Source of the DNA: an uncultured delta proteobacterium | Lineage (GTDB): Bacteria > Desulfobacterota > Syntrophia > Syntrophales > UBA8958 | Reading direction: 5' to 3' | DNA length: 64,000 nt | NCBI GenBank assembly: GCA_903885795.1 | Contig: CAISJV010000029.1 | Coordinates: 84,027-148,026 of the forward strand | Shown: positions 21,909 through 29,280 of the stretch, piece by piece | Layout: the number at the start of each line of letters is the position of its first letter | Position numbering within the stretch: position 1 is the stretch's first letter | Position numbers and translations under genes: made by a program | Notes under the pieces: model-generated | The model's input: only the letters and a program-made list of their open reading frames with translations | The model's database searches: none | What the model was told of the DNA's origin: nothing

Positions 21909-22370
21909 TTAGAACCATTCATCCGGTAAATCCTTTTCGCTGGATCCCTTTGATGGACTGTTCAGCCATGTATTGACCGCCTGTACGACAGTCAGTCTGT
22001 TGAACCCTTTTTTGGACGGTTCAGAATGATGTATGGGAGATTCGGGAGGTGAAGGAGGAGGCGGAAGGGGCTGTTGCTGCCTTCCTGTCCTCGACGTGCC
22101 AGTGTCTATCCAGCCATTTTTCGAATCCCATTCCCGTGCCACCTGATAGCCTTTTGCGAATTTTTTCCTCGCCATATCCGCAAGGACTGTTCGGGGAAAC
22201 GATCGGTTTAAATCAACCGTCTTGTGCTGGTTGACTTGGTTTATCTTTCCCCAGTGGACTTCTACATTACTGGAGGTACGGAACCCGATCCATGACTTGC
22301 CGCCAGAAACCGATGGCGCAGTGAGCCAGATTCCATAATCACAGTCAGTGGGAGGAACTGGTGCTGCCAT
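21909..22370 (-). CDS. WGR-like domain protein with acidic-aromatic tail
   Basis: 153 residues from ATG 22370 (AAAGGGGGTGGCTCAC upstream); GTG 22379 is too close to the Shine-Dalgarno. The first ~85 residues resemble a WGR-type nucleic-acid-binding fold: SWIGFRTSSNVEVHWGKIN, then AKKFAKGY-like helix (MARKKFAKGYQVARE). A Pro-rich linker and a helix (FNRLTVVQAVNTWLN) follow, and the protein ends LPDEWF. The assignment to WGR is by pattern only. It lies 16 nt after the CobS-like gene and upstream of DUF3150. Confidence 0.55.
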   Translation of the reverse strand: MAAPVPPTDCDYGIWLTAPSVSGGKSWIGFRTSSNVEVHWGKINQVNQHKTVDLNRSFPRTVLADMARKKFAKGYQVAREWDSKNGWIDTGTSRTGRQQQPLPPPPSPPESPIHHSEPSKKGFNRLTVVQAVNTWLNSPSKGSSEKDLPDEWF

Positions 22371-22385
22371 GTGAGCCACCCCCTT

Positions 22386-23312
22386 TCAGTCGTTGCCGAA
22401 CACACGCTGCACCAATTCGTGCAGGGCATTCCGGGATGTTTCCTCGGCCCGGAAGCCGAGCGCCCGATCAAGGGCATAAACCAAGGGGTTGATCCCCGGC
22501 TTTGCCTTGTAGAACTGGGCAAGATGCGCCCATCGAATAAGGGACCGGGTGCAGAATACCACCTCGATCTCGCCTGCGGTGTAGAGGTCACGAACCATGC
22601 CCGCTACCTTGACCATATTGTCGCCAATAATGGGCGGCACGTCGGGACAGGCGATTGATAGCACCTGCTTTTCTTCTACCGGTGTCGCATAGCCAACCTC
22701 CACCATCATGAAACGTCCCATGCTGGCGGCGTTCTGGCGTTTGGTTGCCTGGTATATTCCTGTATCATCACCGTTTCCGGCGGTGTTGCCGGCGACGACG
22801 ATACGGGCGCCGTAAATGAGTGGGTCGAGCGTTTCTCCCGTTTCCGGGATTATGATTGATCGCCCCTCAAGTATCCCATTCAAGCCGGTGAATGTTCCGG
22901 GATCGAGGGTGTCAACCTCGTCCAGAAGTATCCAGGCGCCTCCAGGGTCTTTCAGACCGGCGACCAAGGGGCCGTCAGTCCACTCCATCTGACCGTTCTT
23001 AACAACGAAACGACCAAAGAGTTCCGGGATCTCCATCCTCTCGTGGCACGAAACCACATAGAGGGGAATCCCGAGGCGGGATGCCGTCTGCTCGATTATC
23101 GACGATTTACCTGATCCAGTTGGACCAGTCAGGTAAAGGGGATCGTTTCCGGCCGCGCCTTTTACCCAGGCGAGCAGGTCGGAGAGTAGCTCCCTGCGAA
23201 AGATGTACTCCGGCTTCTGGCGGGGAATAAGGTTGTGCTGTATGTCCCGTACCTCAACGGTAACTGTGGCTGGCGCATTAATGCCAAACACTTCAGAAAT
23301 AGGTTTCTGCAT
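22386..23312 (-). CDS. CobS/MoxR-like AAA+ ATPase
   Basis: 308 residues, ATG 23312 behind AAGGAGGAAAGTATC. An N-terminal segment with Pro-rich PEYIFRRELL precedes the AAA+ core: Walker A GPTGSGKSS (63-71), sensor-like HERMEIPELFGRF, Walker B AWILLDEVDTLDPGTF (about 126-141), and an N-rich VVAGNTAGNGDD (sensor 1). The MoxR/CobS group works with VWA partners, here the CobT-like protein 2 kb downstream. Such pairs remodel target complexes by ATP hydrolysis. The target in conjugative elements is unknown. Operon with the primase upstream. Confidence 0.85.
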   Translation of the reverse strand: MQKPISEVFGINAPATVTVEVRDIQHNLIPRQKPEYIFRRELLSDLLAWVKGAAGNDPLYLTGPTGSGKSSIIEQTASRLGIPLYVVSCHERMEIPELFGRFVVKNGQMEWTDGPLVAGLKDPGGAWILLDEVDTLDPGTFTGLNGILEGRSIIIPETGETLDPLIYGARIVVAGNTAGNGDDTGIYQATKRQNAASMGRFMMVEVGYATPVEEKQVLSIACPDVPPIIGDNMVKVAGMVRDLYTAGEIEVVFCTRSLIRWAHLAQFYKAKPGINPLVYALDRALGFRAEETSRNALHELVQRVFGND

Positions 23313-23358
23313 GATACTTTCCTCCTTATGGGTAATGTATTGGATTTTTCTGCTGAGT

Positions 23359-24396
23359 TTATTGCTCCCGCGCTACGAGACTGGGTAGCGTTCGGGTAAT
23401 GAGCTTGTGCATGTCTTTCACACCAGCTTTGATGTGCTGATCGAGAGCGTTCACTTTGTTGCAATAGCGCTCTGCGATTTTCATTGCGGTCTTCTGTGCT
23501 GCCTGGCCAGGTGCGTCATTGTCCAAGGCGAACAATGTCTCGCCGGGCTTGAGCATCGCGAGGACTTCTCCGATTTTCTCGGCGTTTCCCACCCCGTTCA
23601 ACGAACACAAGGTGAGTGTGTTGTCGTTCAGGACGATTTCTGAGGACATGGCGTCCAGAATGGACTCCGCGACCAGGACGCGGCTAGACTGTCTTCGCAA
23701 TACCCAGAGGGTCTTATGACCGAGGGTCTTCCTGTCTGTGCCACCGATTTCCCTACACTCCAACCCTTTCAGGTTGTCAGGGTAGGGCATCGGTATTGCG
23801 ATGTATTTCTTCTGTTCTTTGAATTGCGTGTACCTGACACAGGCCATTTCATCGTAACACTTGACCCCTTGCTCTTCAAAATACCGCCTGATTGTAGAGC
23901 GGTCTCCGGGAGTCATGAGGATCATTCTCTCTTTGTGCAGATTCCGCACCCAGGAAACCTTGTCAGTTTCGTACAGAGTGGATTTATTCTGCTGTGGATG
24001 TGTCGATGGTATAGACACGGTGTTGTTCAATTTTGTCACGGCATCAAGAAAGCCGACACCGTAAAAAAGCTCGACGAACTTGATTACGTCCCCGGATTCA
24101 CCTGACCCCCAATCCTTCCATGTCCAGCGCCCTTTGTAATAAGAAACTGCGAACGATGGACTTTTTTCCGATCTCAGGGGAGACGAAAACATTGCCTTCA
24201 CGCTTCCGGTCCGCGTTGCTTTGTGGCCGAGCGACTCTATCAGGGCAATGAGGTTTACCTGTCGGGCGGCCTCAATGTCCTTATCCGTGACCCGCTGATG
24301 TGGCTGGCGGGATTGCCGGGTGGGTTGAGGCCGTGTTATTCGGCGCCACAACCTGTTAATTGCTCCCATCAATCCCCCGCTCCTTTCACTCGTCAT
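23359..24396 (-). CDS. DnaG-type primase with degenerate zinc-binding domain
   Basis: 345 residues, ATG 24396 behind GAAGGAGGTAAAAAA. Residues about 40-100 follow the CHC2 zinc-finger fold of DnaG (LIESLGHKATR, SPLRSEKSPSFAVSY, WKDWGSGESGDVIKFV) but without its Cys/His ligands. A central segment and a Toprim domain follow, with VAESILDAMSS (about 236-246) and FALDNDAPGQAA (about 288-299) providing the metal-binding acids. Likely makes primers on the transferred strand in the recipient, or serves replication of the excised element. Preceded by the second copy of the structured leader. First gene of the cobS-DUF3150-cobT operon. Confidence 0.85.
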   Translation of the reverse strand: MTSERSGGLMGAINRLWRRITRPQPTRQSRQPHQRVTDKDIEAARQVNLIALIESLGHKATRTGSVKAMFSSPLRSEKSPSFAVSYYKGRWTWKDWGSGESGDVIKFVELFYGVGFLDAVTKLNNTVSIPSTHPQQNKSTLYETDKVSWVRNLHKERMILMTPGDRSTIRRYFEEQGVKCYDEMACVRYTQFKEQKKYIAIPMPYPDNLKGLECREIGGTDRKTLGHKTLWVLRRQSSRVLVAESILDAMSSEIVLNDNTLTLCSLNGVGNAEKIGEVLAMLKPGETLFALDNDAPGQAAQKTAMKIAERYCNKVNALDQHIKAGVKDMHKLITRTLPSLVAREQ

Positions 24397-24426
24397 TTTT
24401 TTACCTCCTTCTCAATTGATATTGTT

Positions 24427-24550
24427 AGGTAATTTGCCAGCCCATGTAGGACGTAAAAAAACCGCACCTGTCCCGTTGTGAAGCGGTTCAGCCATGCGGC
24501 TATGTTCGTGACCTACTAAAAATACAATCTGCCTAAGTAATACTTCCAGG
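24427..24550 (-). repeat. Duplicated structured leader, copy 2 (upstream of the primase operon)
   Basis: Second copy of 6438-6565. On the minus strand: 12-bp motif variant, GTAGG, hairpin AGCC-GCAT-GGCT, stem AACCGC/GCGGTT around the loop containing ACAACGGGACAG (plus-strand 24468-24479), TTTTTTT, CCTAC, and ATTACC ahead of the primase gene. The stem bases differ from copy 1 but pair, while the loop is identical. Confidence 0.75.
24537..24548. promoter_or_regulatory. Element-wide 12-bp motif between primase operon and traD-like gene
   Basis: GTAATACTTCCA, 11 of 12 to the motif on the minus strand. Shifted by five bases, the plus strand reads CCTAAGTAATAC, sharing AAGTAATAC with it. The site could serve the divergent primase operon and the traD-like gene starting 37 nt downstream. 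Confidence 0.5.
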
Positions 24551-24584
24551 AGAACATAGAAATGAAGCAGAAGGAGGATTTATT

Positions 24585-25943
24585 ATGTCACTGGAGAAAT
24601 TGCGGGAAATAAATAAAAGTAATGAGGGAAAGGTCTTGATAAACGACGAAGTGACGCATCTCGGCAGAGGTGTCAATATGAATGACATATCGAACGAGAT
24701 TGATATTGCAATAAATGACGCAGACAGAAGTGGCCATTTTGGGTGTTTTGGGACCACCCGCGTGGGAAAGACAAGGCTTGTTGAAAACATAATCGAGCAG
24801 GACATCCGCAAAGGCTACAACATCGTCGTCATCGACCCCAAAGGGGATGCAGAACTGTTCTCCAAGATTGCCCAGATAGCCGCGGAATCCGGGCGGCTTG
24901 AAGAAGTGATGATGCTCACACCTATTTTCCCCAATCTCTCCATCATGCTTGACCCTCTGGCCTATTACTACATGGAAGACGAACTGGTAGAACACATTAT
25001 TTCCGGTATAAAGGCGAAGGAAGACTACTTTATCGCTATTGCCCAGGAAGTCTCCCAAGTCGTTATCTCCGGGCTTGCACTACAAGCAAGGATCAAGGGC
25101 GAAAAATTGAACATCAACTTTCTGGACGTAAAAGTGCGAAGTGATTGGAACAATCTCAAAAAGTTCAGGAATACATTAGCGTTTTTAGCCGGCAGTGAGG
25201 ATCTTGTAGTGAGCATGGACCAAATACTCAGCTCCCCTCCGGACTTTTTCTCGAAGGTATCGTCATCGCTTCGAACAACCCTTTCAGCCCTGACCACAGG
25301 TTCGACAGGACAGATTATCGGGAAAAGCCTGGTCAATGAGTTTGTTAAACGCATTGAAGAAGGCAGCGGGGTGATCCTGTTCTGCAATACGGGATCCATG
25401 CTTTCCAGGCGAACGGCGCATATCATCGGCAGAGTGTTGGTGTCTATGATACAAAGTATGTTAGGCCGTACTTTTGCATCCGGCAGAAAGCTCACACCGC
25501 CCTTGTGTCTCCATATTGACGAGGGACACAATATTCTCTATTCAGGGATTCAGGAGCTATTTGCCAAGGGGGGTGGGGCGAACGTCTGGTTGCACTTTTA
25601 CACGCAGTCTATCGCCCAGATAGAAGAAGAAATAGGTCCGGAGGCGACAAGAAGCATCGTCGATAACATAAATACCTGGCTGTACATGCTTGTGAATCAT
25701 CCTGATACAGCACAATACGTGGAAGATTCCTCGCCAATGAAAAGAAAATTTTCGCCTATACTATCTTTCGGTGGTGGTATCTCTATGAGGGAAACGGAGG
25801 AGAAACAGATTCTTGCTGCACAAATACTTCAACTGCCAAAACGAAAATTCTATATGCGATCTTACGGCAAACTCTACAAGGGGATGACGGCTGATGTGTC
25901 TCCCCAATACGTGAGCGTGACGCTCCCGAAAATCGCATCTTGA
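24585..25943 (+). CDS. traD: TraD/VirD4-like coupling ATPase lacking a membrane anchor
   Basis: 452 residues, ATG 24585 behind GAAGGAGGATTTATT. Walker A is GTTRVGKTR (56-64), followed by IVVIDPKGD. Walker B is LCLHIDEGHN (about 307-316), with the following FAKGGGANVWLHFYTQS corresponding to the family's C-terminal motor motif. This is the coupling-protein core that docks the relaxase-DNA complex on the T4SS. SXT-type TraD and most VirD4 proteins begin with one or two transmembrane helices. Here the ATPase starts after about 50 polar residues, so it must be anchored by a partner or work soluble. It stands alone on the plus strand, divergent from the primase operon. Confidence 0.85.
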   Translation: MSLEKLREINKSNEGKVLINDEVTHLGRGVNMNDISNEIDIAINDADRSGHFGCFGTTRVGKTRLVENIIEQDIRKGYNIVVIDPKGDAELFSKIAQIAAESGRLEEVMMLTPIFPNLSIMLDPLAYYYMEDELVEHIISGIKAKEDYFIAIAQEVSQVVISGLALQARIKGEKLNINFLDVKVRSDWNNLKKFRNTLAFLAGSEDLVVSMDQILSSPPDFFSKVSSSLRTTLSALTTGSTGQIIGKSLVNEFVKRIEEGSGVILFCNTGSMLSRRTAHIIGRVLVSMIQSMLGRTFASGRKLTPPLCLHIDEGHNILYSGIQELFAKGGGANVWLHFYTQSIAQIEEEIGPEATRSIVDNINTWLYMLVNHPDTAQYVEDSSPMKRKFSPILSFGGGISMRETEEKQILAAQILQLPKRKFYMRSYGKLYKGMTADVSPQYVSVTLPKIAS

Positions 25944-25968
25944 ATCCCGGAATCTGCATACCCTCGCA

Positions 25969-25989
25969 AAATATTTTGGGTATCCGCAT
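25969..25989 (+). repeat. Left arm of imperfect inverted repeat flanking the toxin-antitoxin pair
   Basis: AAATATTTTGGGTATCCGCA here is matched on the opposite strand at 26779-26797 (AAATATTGGGTATCCGCA), with a 2-nt gap. The two arms enclose the toxin-antitoxin pair. The right arm lies within a 31-codon frame. It could be a remnant of a duplication or of mobile insertion. The rest of 25944-26122 shows no supported gene. Confidence 0.4.
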
Positions 25990-26122
25990 TTTATGATGTA
26001 TGGTCGATCAAAGTATCCCTTCACCAAAAAGCGAATTAATGTTGATGGCTACGCTGTAGTTTCCCATGGGTTCCCCGAACGGATGATAGTTCCTGGATTT
26101 GGTTTTGAATACACCTTTTTTC

Positions 26123-26151
26123 TTGACTTTTCTTCTTCATATGGCTAAAAT
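26123..26151 (+). promoter_or_regulatory. Promoter of the toxin-antitoxin pair
   Basis: TTGACT (26123-26128), 17-bp spacer, TAAAAT (26146-26151), close to the sigma-70 consensus. An imperfect palindrome (ATGGC-TAAAAT-GCCCAT) covers the -10 box, a likely autoregulatory operator. The antitoxin ATG is 38 nt downstream with AAAAGGAGC ahead of it. Confidence 0.65.
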
Positions 26152-26189
26152 GCCCATATTAACCATTTCAACCAAAAGGAGCTTGATTT

Positions 26190-26450
26190 ATGAGGGAATC
26201 TGCAACCGTTGCCAAAAATAAGTTTGGGAACCTTATAGATAATGCGATGACAGAACCTGTCTTCATCGAGAAGAAAGGAAGGCCCGTTGTAGTCGTGTTG
26301 TCTGTTTTAGAGTATCAACGCCTGATTGATATGGAGGATCGCTATTGGGGAGAAAGGGCACTTAACGCTGTTAAGGAAGGCTTTTTAAGCGAGGGCGAAT
26401 CTCAGAAGTGGCTGGAGGGGAAATTCCGTGCTGAAACTCCAGTTGAGTAG
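26190..26450 (+). CDS. Phd/YefM-type antitoxin
   Basis: 86 residues. The N-terminal half has the Phd/YefM fold pattern: VAKNKFGNLIDNA, then EPVFIEKKGRPVVVVLSVLEYQRL. This part dimerises and binds the operator. The charged C-terminal tail should wrap the toxin. It overlaps the toxin gene by 23 nt. The module probably stabilises the element. Confidence 0.85.
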   Translation: MRESATVAKNKFGNLIDNAMTEPVFIEKKGRPVVVVLSVLEYQRLIDMEDRYWGERALNAVKEGFLSEGESQKWLEGKFRAETPVE

Positions 26451-26694
26451 AGAATCACAAAAGTTCCTGGATAACTTGCCGCCCAAACAATTTCGGCAAA
26501 TCGTAAAAAAGGTTTTTTTTTTGATGGAGAATCCCCTGCCACACGATTCACAGGAGATGAAGGGGTACCCTTTCTTGCGTAATGACATTGGTGAATACCG
26601 AATAATCTATGATATCCAAGAAGCAACGCTCAGGATTATCCTGATTGGCAAGAGAAATGATGATGAGATATACAAACATTTAGGAAGGAAATAA
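26428..26694 (+). CDS. RelE/ParE-family toxin
   Basis: 88 residues from GTG 26428, with GGAGGGG upstream inside the antitoxin gene. Typical RelE pattern: LSRESQKFLDNLPPKQFRQI, then PHDSQEMKGYPFLRNDIGEYRIIYDI and IILIGKRNDDEIYKHL. The Arg and Tyr residues of the C-terminal strands fit ribosome-dependent mRNA cleavage, but ParE-like gyrase poisoning cannot be excluded by sequence alone. Confidence 0.85.
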   Translation: MLKLQLSRESQKFLDNLPPKQFRQIVKKVFFLMENPLPHDSQEMKGYPFLRNDIGEYRIIYDIQEATLRIILIGKRNDDEIYKHLGRK

Positions 26695-26754
26695 TTTCTT
26701 CCCCTACCGTATCAACCATAAAATGCGGTTTATGAATGTTGCGCAGGTATGGGA

Positions 26755-26850
26755 TTAACGTCCCAAATCAATCTCGTATTGCGGATACCCAATATTTGCT
26801 GTCAGGTGCTCTACTTTTGCCAATTTCTGTTGTAGTTCAGTTGTTCTCAT
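26755..26850 (-). CDS. Possible small peptide, 31 aa, upstream of 3' end of traN
   Basis: ATG 26850 follows AAAAAGGAGAAGGG. The peptide MRTTELQQKLAKVEHLTAN continues to IGYPQYEIDLGR. The site resembles the ATTACC plus Shine-Dalgarno arrangement of other element genes. The frame overlaps the right arm of the inverted repeat at 26779-26797. It may be the N-terminal remnant of a longer gene disrupted here. No family recognised. Confidence 0.35.
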   Translation of the reverse strand: MRTTELQQKLAKVEHLTANIGYPQYEIDLGR

Positions 26851-26871
26851 CCCTTCTCCTTTTTTAGGTAG

Positions 26872-29280
26872 TTATGGAGTTGTCTGGCGATCCTTCACCT
26901 TCTGCATGATCGCTTGCGTTTCTTCGGGCGTCAGCTTTGTTTTTGTCTGCACATACTGCATATATTCAGTTAAGTCCATTTGTGAGAAGTCGAGGGCGGC
27001 TAACTCCCCGTATGCGAATCCCGAACAATCCGGCGCCTCGGCGGACCCCCAGCCCAGGCCGAGCTGTGGCCTGCCCTGCTCATGTATCAGCCGCGCCAAA
27101 ATACTGCTGAAACAGCAATAAACATCGCGCTTTTTTAAGGAATATCCAAGAAATTGCCCGGCATTGCGCTCGCCGACTTTATGACACAGGTTGAAACCCA
27201 GGTCGATGGACGTAACCATGTCATCTTTGGAGCAGGCGACAGCTATATTATACACCGTTGTGAGGATGACGTAGGCGGCTACGATAAGGCCAACCACAGC
27301 AAAGCAAGTAGCTGCGGCTGCCATCATCGTAGATGCTCCTATTCCTACTGTTCCCGCTCCTGTTACTGACACCGCCGCCCCGGATGCGCCCGATATGGTT
27401 GATGTGGTAAGTGCGCCTCCCGCGCCTACTGTGCTTCCACCCGCAAATGTGCTTACTACGGTGCTGCCTGTTAATGTCGTATTAACAGTCGCTAAGCCCG
27501 CTGCGTTCGCCACTGTGTTAATCGCGGTCGTAGCCGACGCCGCCATTGCTTGTCCGGTGGCGGCTATGCCCGTCGAAAGCGTAGAGTACACTTCGGCTGC
27601 CGCCTTTGCAGCCATGACGTACTGTGCCATGCTGACGCCGCCTGTATTCGCGTTGCAGCAGTTTTTCGGGCCGGATTGACATTCTCGTACTTTGCCTGGA
27701 AAGATTTCCGCATCTGTGCCATCCATCCTTATAGCGTTCATAATCTCGGCTGCCTGCACTGCCGAGCCGAAGTCTGTGTTGGCCTTATAAGACGGATCAT
27801 TGCAATCGGAACCCATGCAGCGAATATTGCCCGTGCAGACAATGGCAACATCATAGCCCGTTACGCCACCCGTGCCGCCGCACTGGTAGGTGTAGTCTAT
27901 ATGATTGCACAACGGATCTGCCGGATCTACGCACTTTTGGGCGTACATCCGACACCCCTGATCCTTCAAAGGCTGACAAGTATCCGAGGCACTGAAGCAA
28001 TCAAATTGCAATTCCATATACCATCCGTTCAGGAGCGAACGGACATCCGGTCCACCATAGGCGCGTACATAATTGGTGGCTGATGAGAATTGCTGGGTTT
28101 GTGTAAGCGCCGCGCCGGATGTAAGGCTGTTCGAGATCGTTACGTTTGTACCGTCCATGCACATCGTATAGTTCTCTATGGACCCTGAAAAACTTTTGCA
28201 TGCCGTCGGCGCTACCGCGCCGGTCGACATGCCTCCCTCCACTGTGATGAGACAGTTGTTGCCGTTCGGGTCGCATTGTTCAACCTTGTTAATCCTACAC
28301 GACGAGTTATCTCCCAAATACCGGCTTAGGTCTCCGCAGGGGGAATCATAATCGATGTAAACCCTTTCTATGACACTTTTTATGTACCCCTCGTACCAGT
28401 TATAGATGGTCCAGTTCCCATAATCCCAGCCGTTAGCTTCCGTACACGTATTTGGCCCTGATGCCTGCTTCCCTATGTATGTCGCACCAGCTGGCGGACT
28501 GCCTAAAACAAAGTCGGGGGAAACATCGCCGCACAAGTACCCCCCCGGTATGTTAGGGCAGTAACAGTCATCCCGAAAAGAGTCTCTATATTGATAAACC
28601 TTGAAGAATGCGCGATAATCCTTGCATACCGCATATGCCTGTCCGGGTTTATAACCAATCGTGGATTCGCTGCAAGGTGTATAGATCTCTTCCGTTTCAA
28701 CTCTTACAGGCGTTCGTACCGGACAGTCCATTGACACCGTGCTTCGCGTCCCGGTACATTGTGCCTCAGTAGGGGGGGCGTCGTAGATTGGTACCTGGAC
28801 AGTCTCGCAGTCGGGATATGACTCCTTGATCAGGTCCTGCGATGTGCTCCACTTTACGCACTTGCCGTCTGCATCCGTCTCAAGGCATTTATTCCCGAAT
28901 GTAGGATCCTCGCCCAAGGTGAATTTCTCCCTTGATTGGGAAGACGAATTGACGAAATCTCCAATGTCGCTTGACGATGACGACAAGCCCCCGGGACTGG
29001 TGTAATGCGTATCATACTGGGCCTTTTCCTGGGAAGCCTGATCAGCACGCGGCGCAAGGGTGGACGCTGTGCCCAGTCCCTTTCCCTGCATGGTCTGGTT
29101 AAGGTTGGTAGGATTATAGTCGCTCACGGAGCCTGTGCCCATTGACTTGCCAACGTTCAGGGCGGAATCGAAATCCGCTGCGCGGACAGGCGCCTCAAGG
29201 ATAAAAATGAGATAGACAACAAGCAGTATGCGTGCAGTTGTTCTTAGAGCAGCCTCAGACAACAATTTCTTTTTCTCCAT
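26872..29280 (-). CDS. traN: Mating-pair stabilisation protein TraN
   Basis: 802 residues with signal peptide (LLVVYLIFILEAPVRA). It is Cys-rich throughout (CLETDADGKCVKW, ECQSGPKNCCNAN, and many pairs), as in outer-membrane TraN, which contacts recipient surface proteins. A Gly/Ala-rich segment about 560-650 is followed by AAATCFAVVGLIVAAYVILTTV, and the conserved C-terminal part has VGERNAGQFLGYSLKKRDVYCCFSSILARLIHEQGR, diagnostic of the F/SXT TraN family. Start overlaps traU by 37 nt. Ends the trhF-traW-traU-traN block, as in SXT. Confidence 0.9.
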   Translation of the reverse strand: MEKKKLLSEAALRTTARILLVVYLIFILEAPVRAADFDSALNVGKSMGTGSVSDYNPTNLNQTMQGKGLGTASTLAPRADQASQEKAQYDTHYTSPGGLSSSSSDIGDFVNSSSQSREKFTLGEDPTFGNKCLETDADGKCVKWSTSQDLIKESYPDCETVQVPIYDAPPTEAQCTGTRSTVSMDCPVRTPVRVETEEIYTPCSESTIGYKPGQAYAVCKDYRAFFKVYQYRDSFRDDCYCPNIPGGYLCGDVSPDFVLGSPPAGATYIGKQASGPNTCTEANGWDYGNWTIYNWYEGYIKSVIERVYIDYDSPCGDLSRYLGDNSSCRINKVEQCDPNGNNCLITVEGGMSTGAVAPTACKSFSGSIENYTMCMDGTNVTISNSLTSGAALTQTQQFSSATNYVRAYGGPDVRSLLNGWYMELQFDCFSASDTCQPLKDQGCRMYAQKCVDPADPLCNHIDYTYQCGGTGGVTGYDVAIVCTGNIRCMGSDCNDPSYKANTDFGSAVQAAEIMNAIRMDGTDAEIFPGKVRECQSGPKNCCNANTGGVSMAQYVMAAKAAAEVYSTLSTGIAATGQAMAASATTAINTVANAAGLATVNTTLTGSTVVSTFAGGSTVGAGGALTTSTISGASGAAVSVTGAGTVGIGASTMMAAAATCFAVVGLIVAAYVILTTVYNIAVACSKDDMVTSIDLGFNLCHKVGERNAGQFLGYSLKKRDVYCCFSSILARLIHEQGRPQLGLGWGSAEAPDCSGFAYGELAALDFSQMDLTEYMQYVQTKTKLTPEETQAIMQKVKDRQTTP

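Noticed and set aside
26000..26146. Plus-strand frame MMYGRSKYPFTKKR... between traD-like and toxin-antitoxin genes
   Set aside because: No ribosome-binding site or recognised family. It overlaps the -35 box of the toxin-antitoxin promoter.
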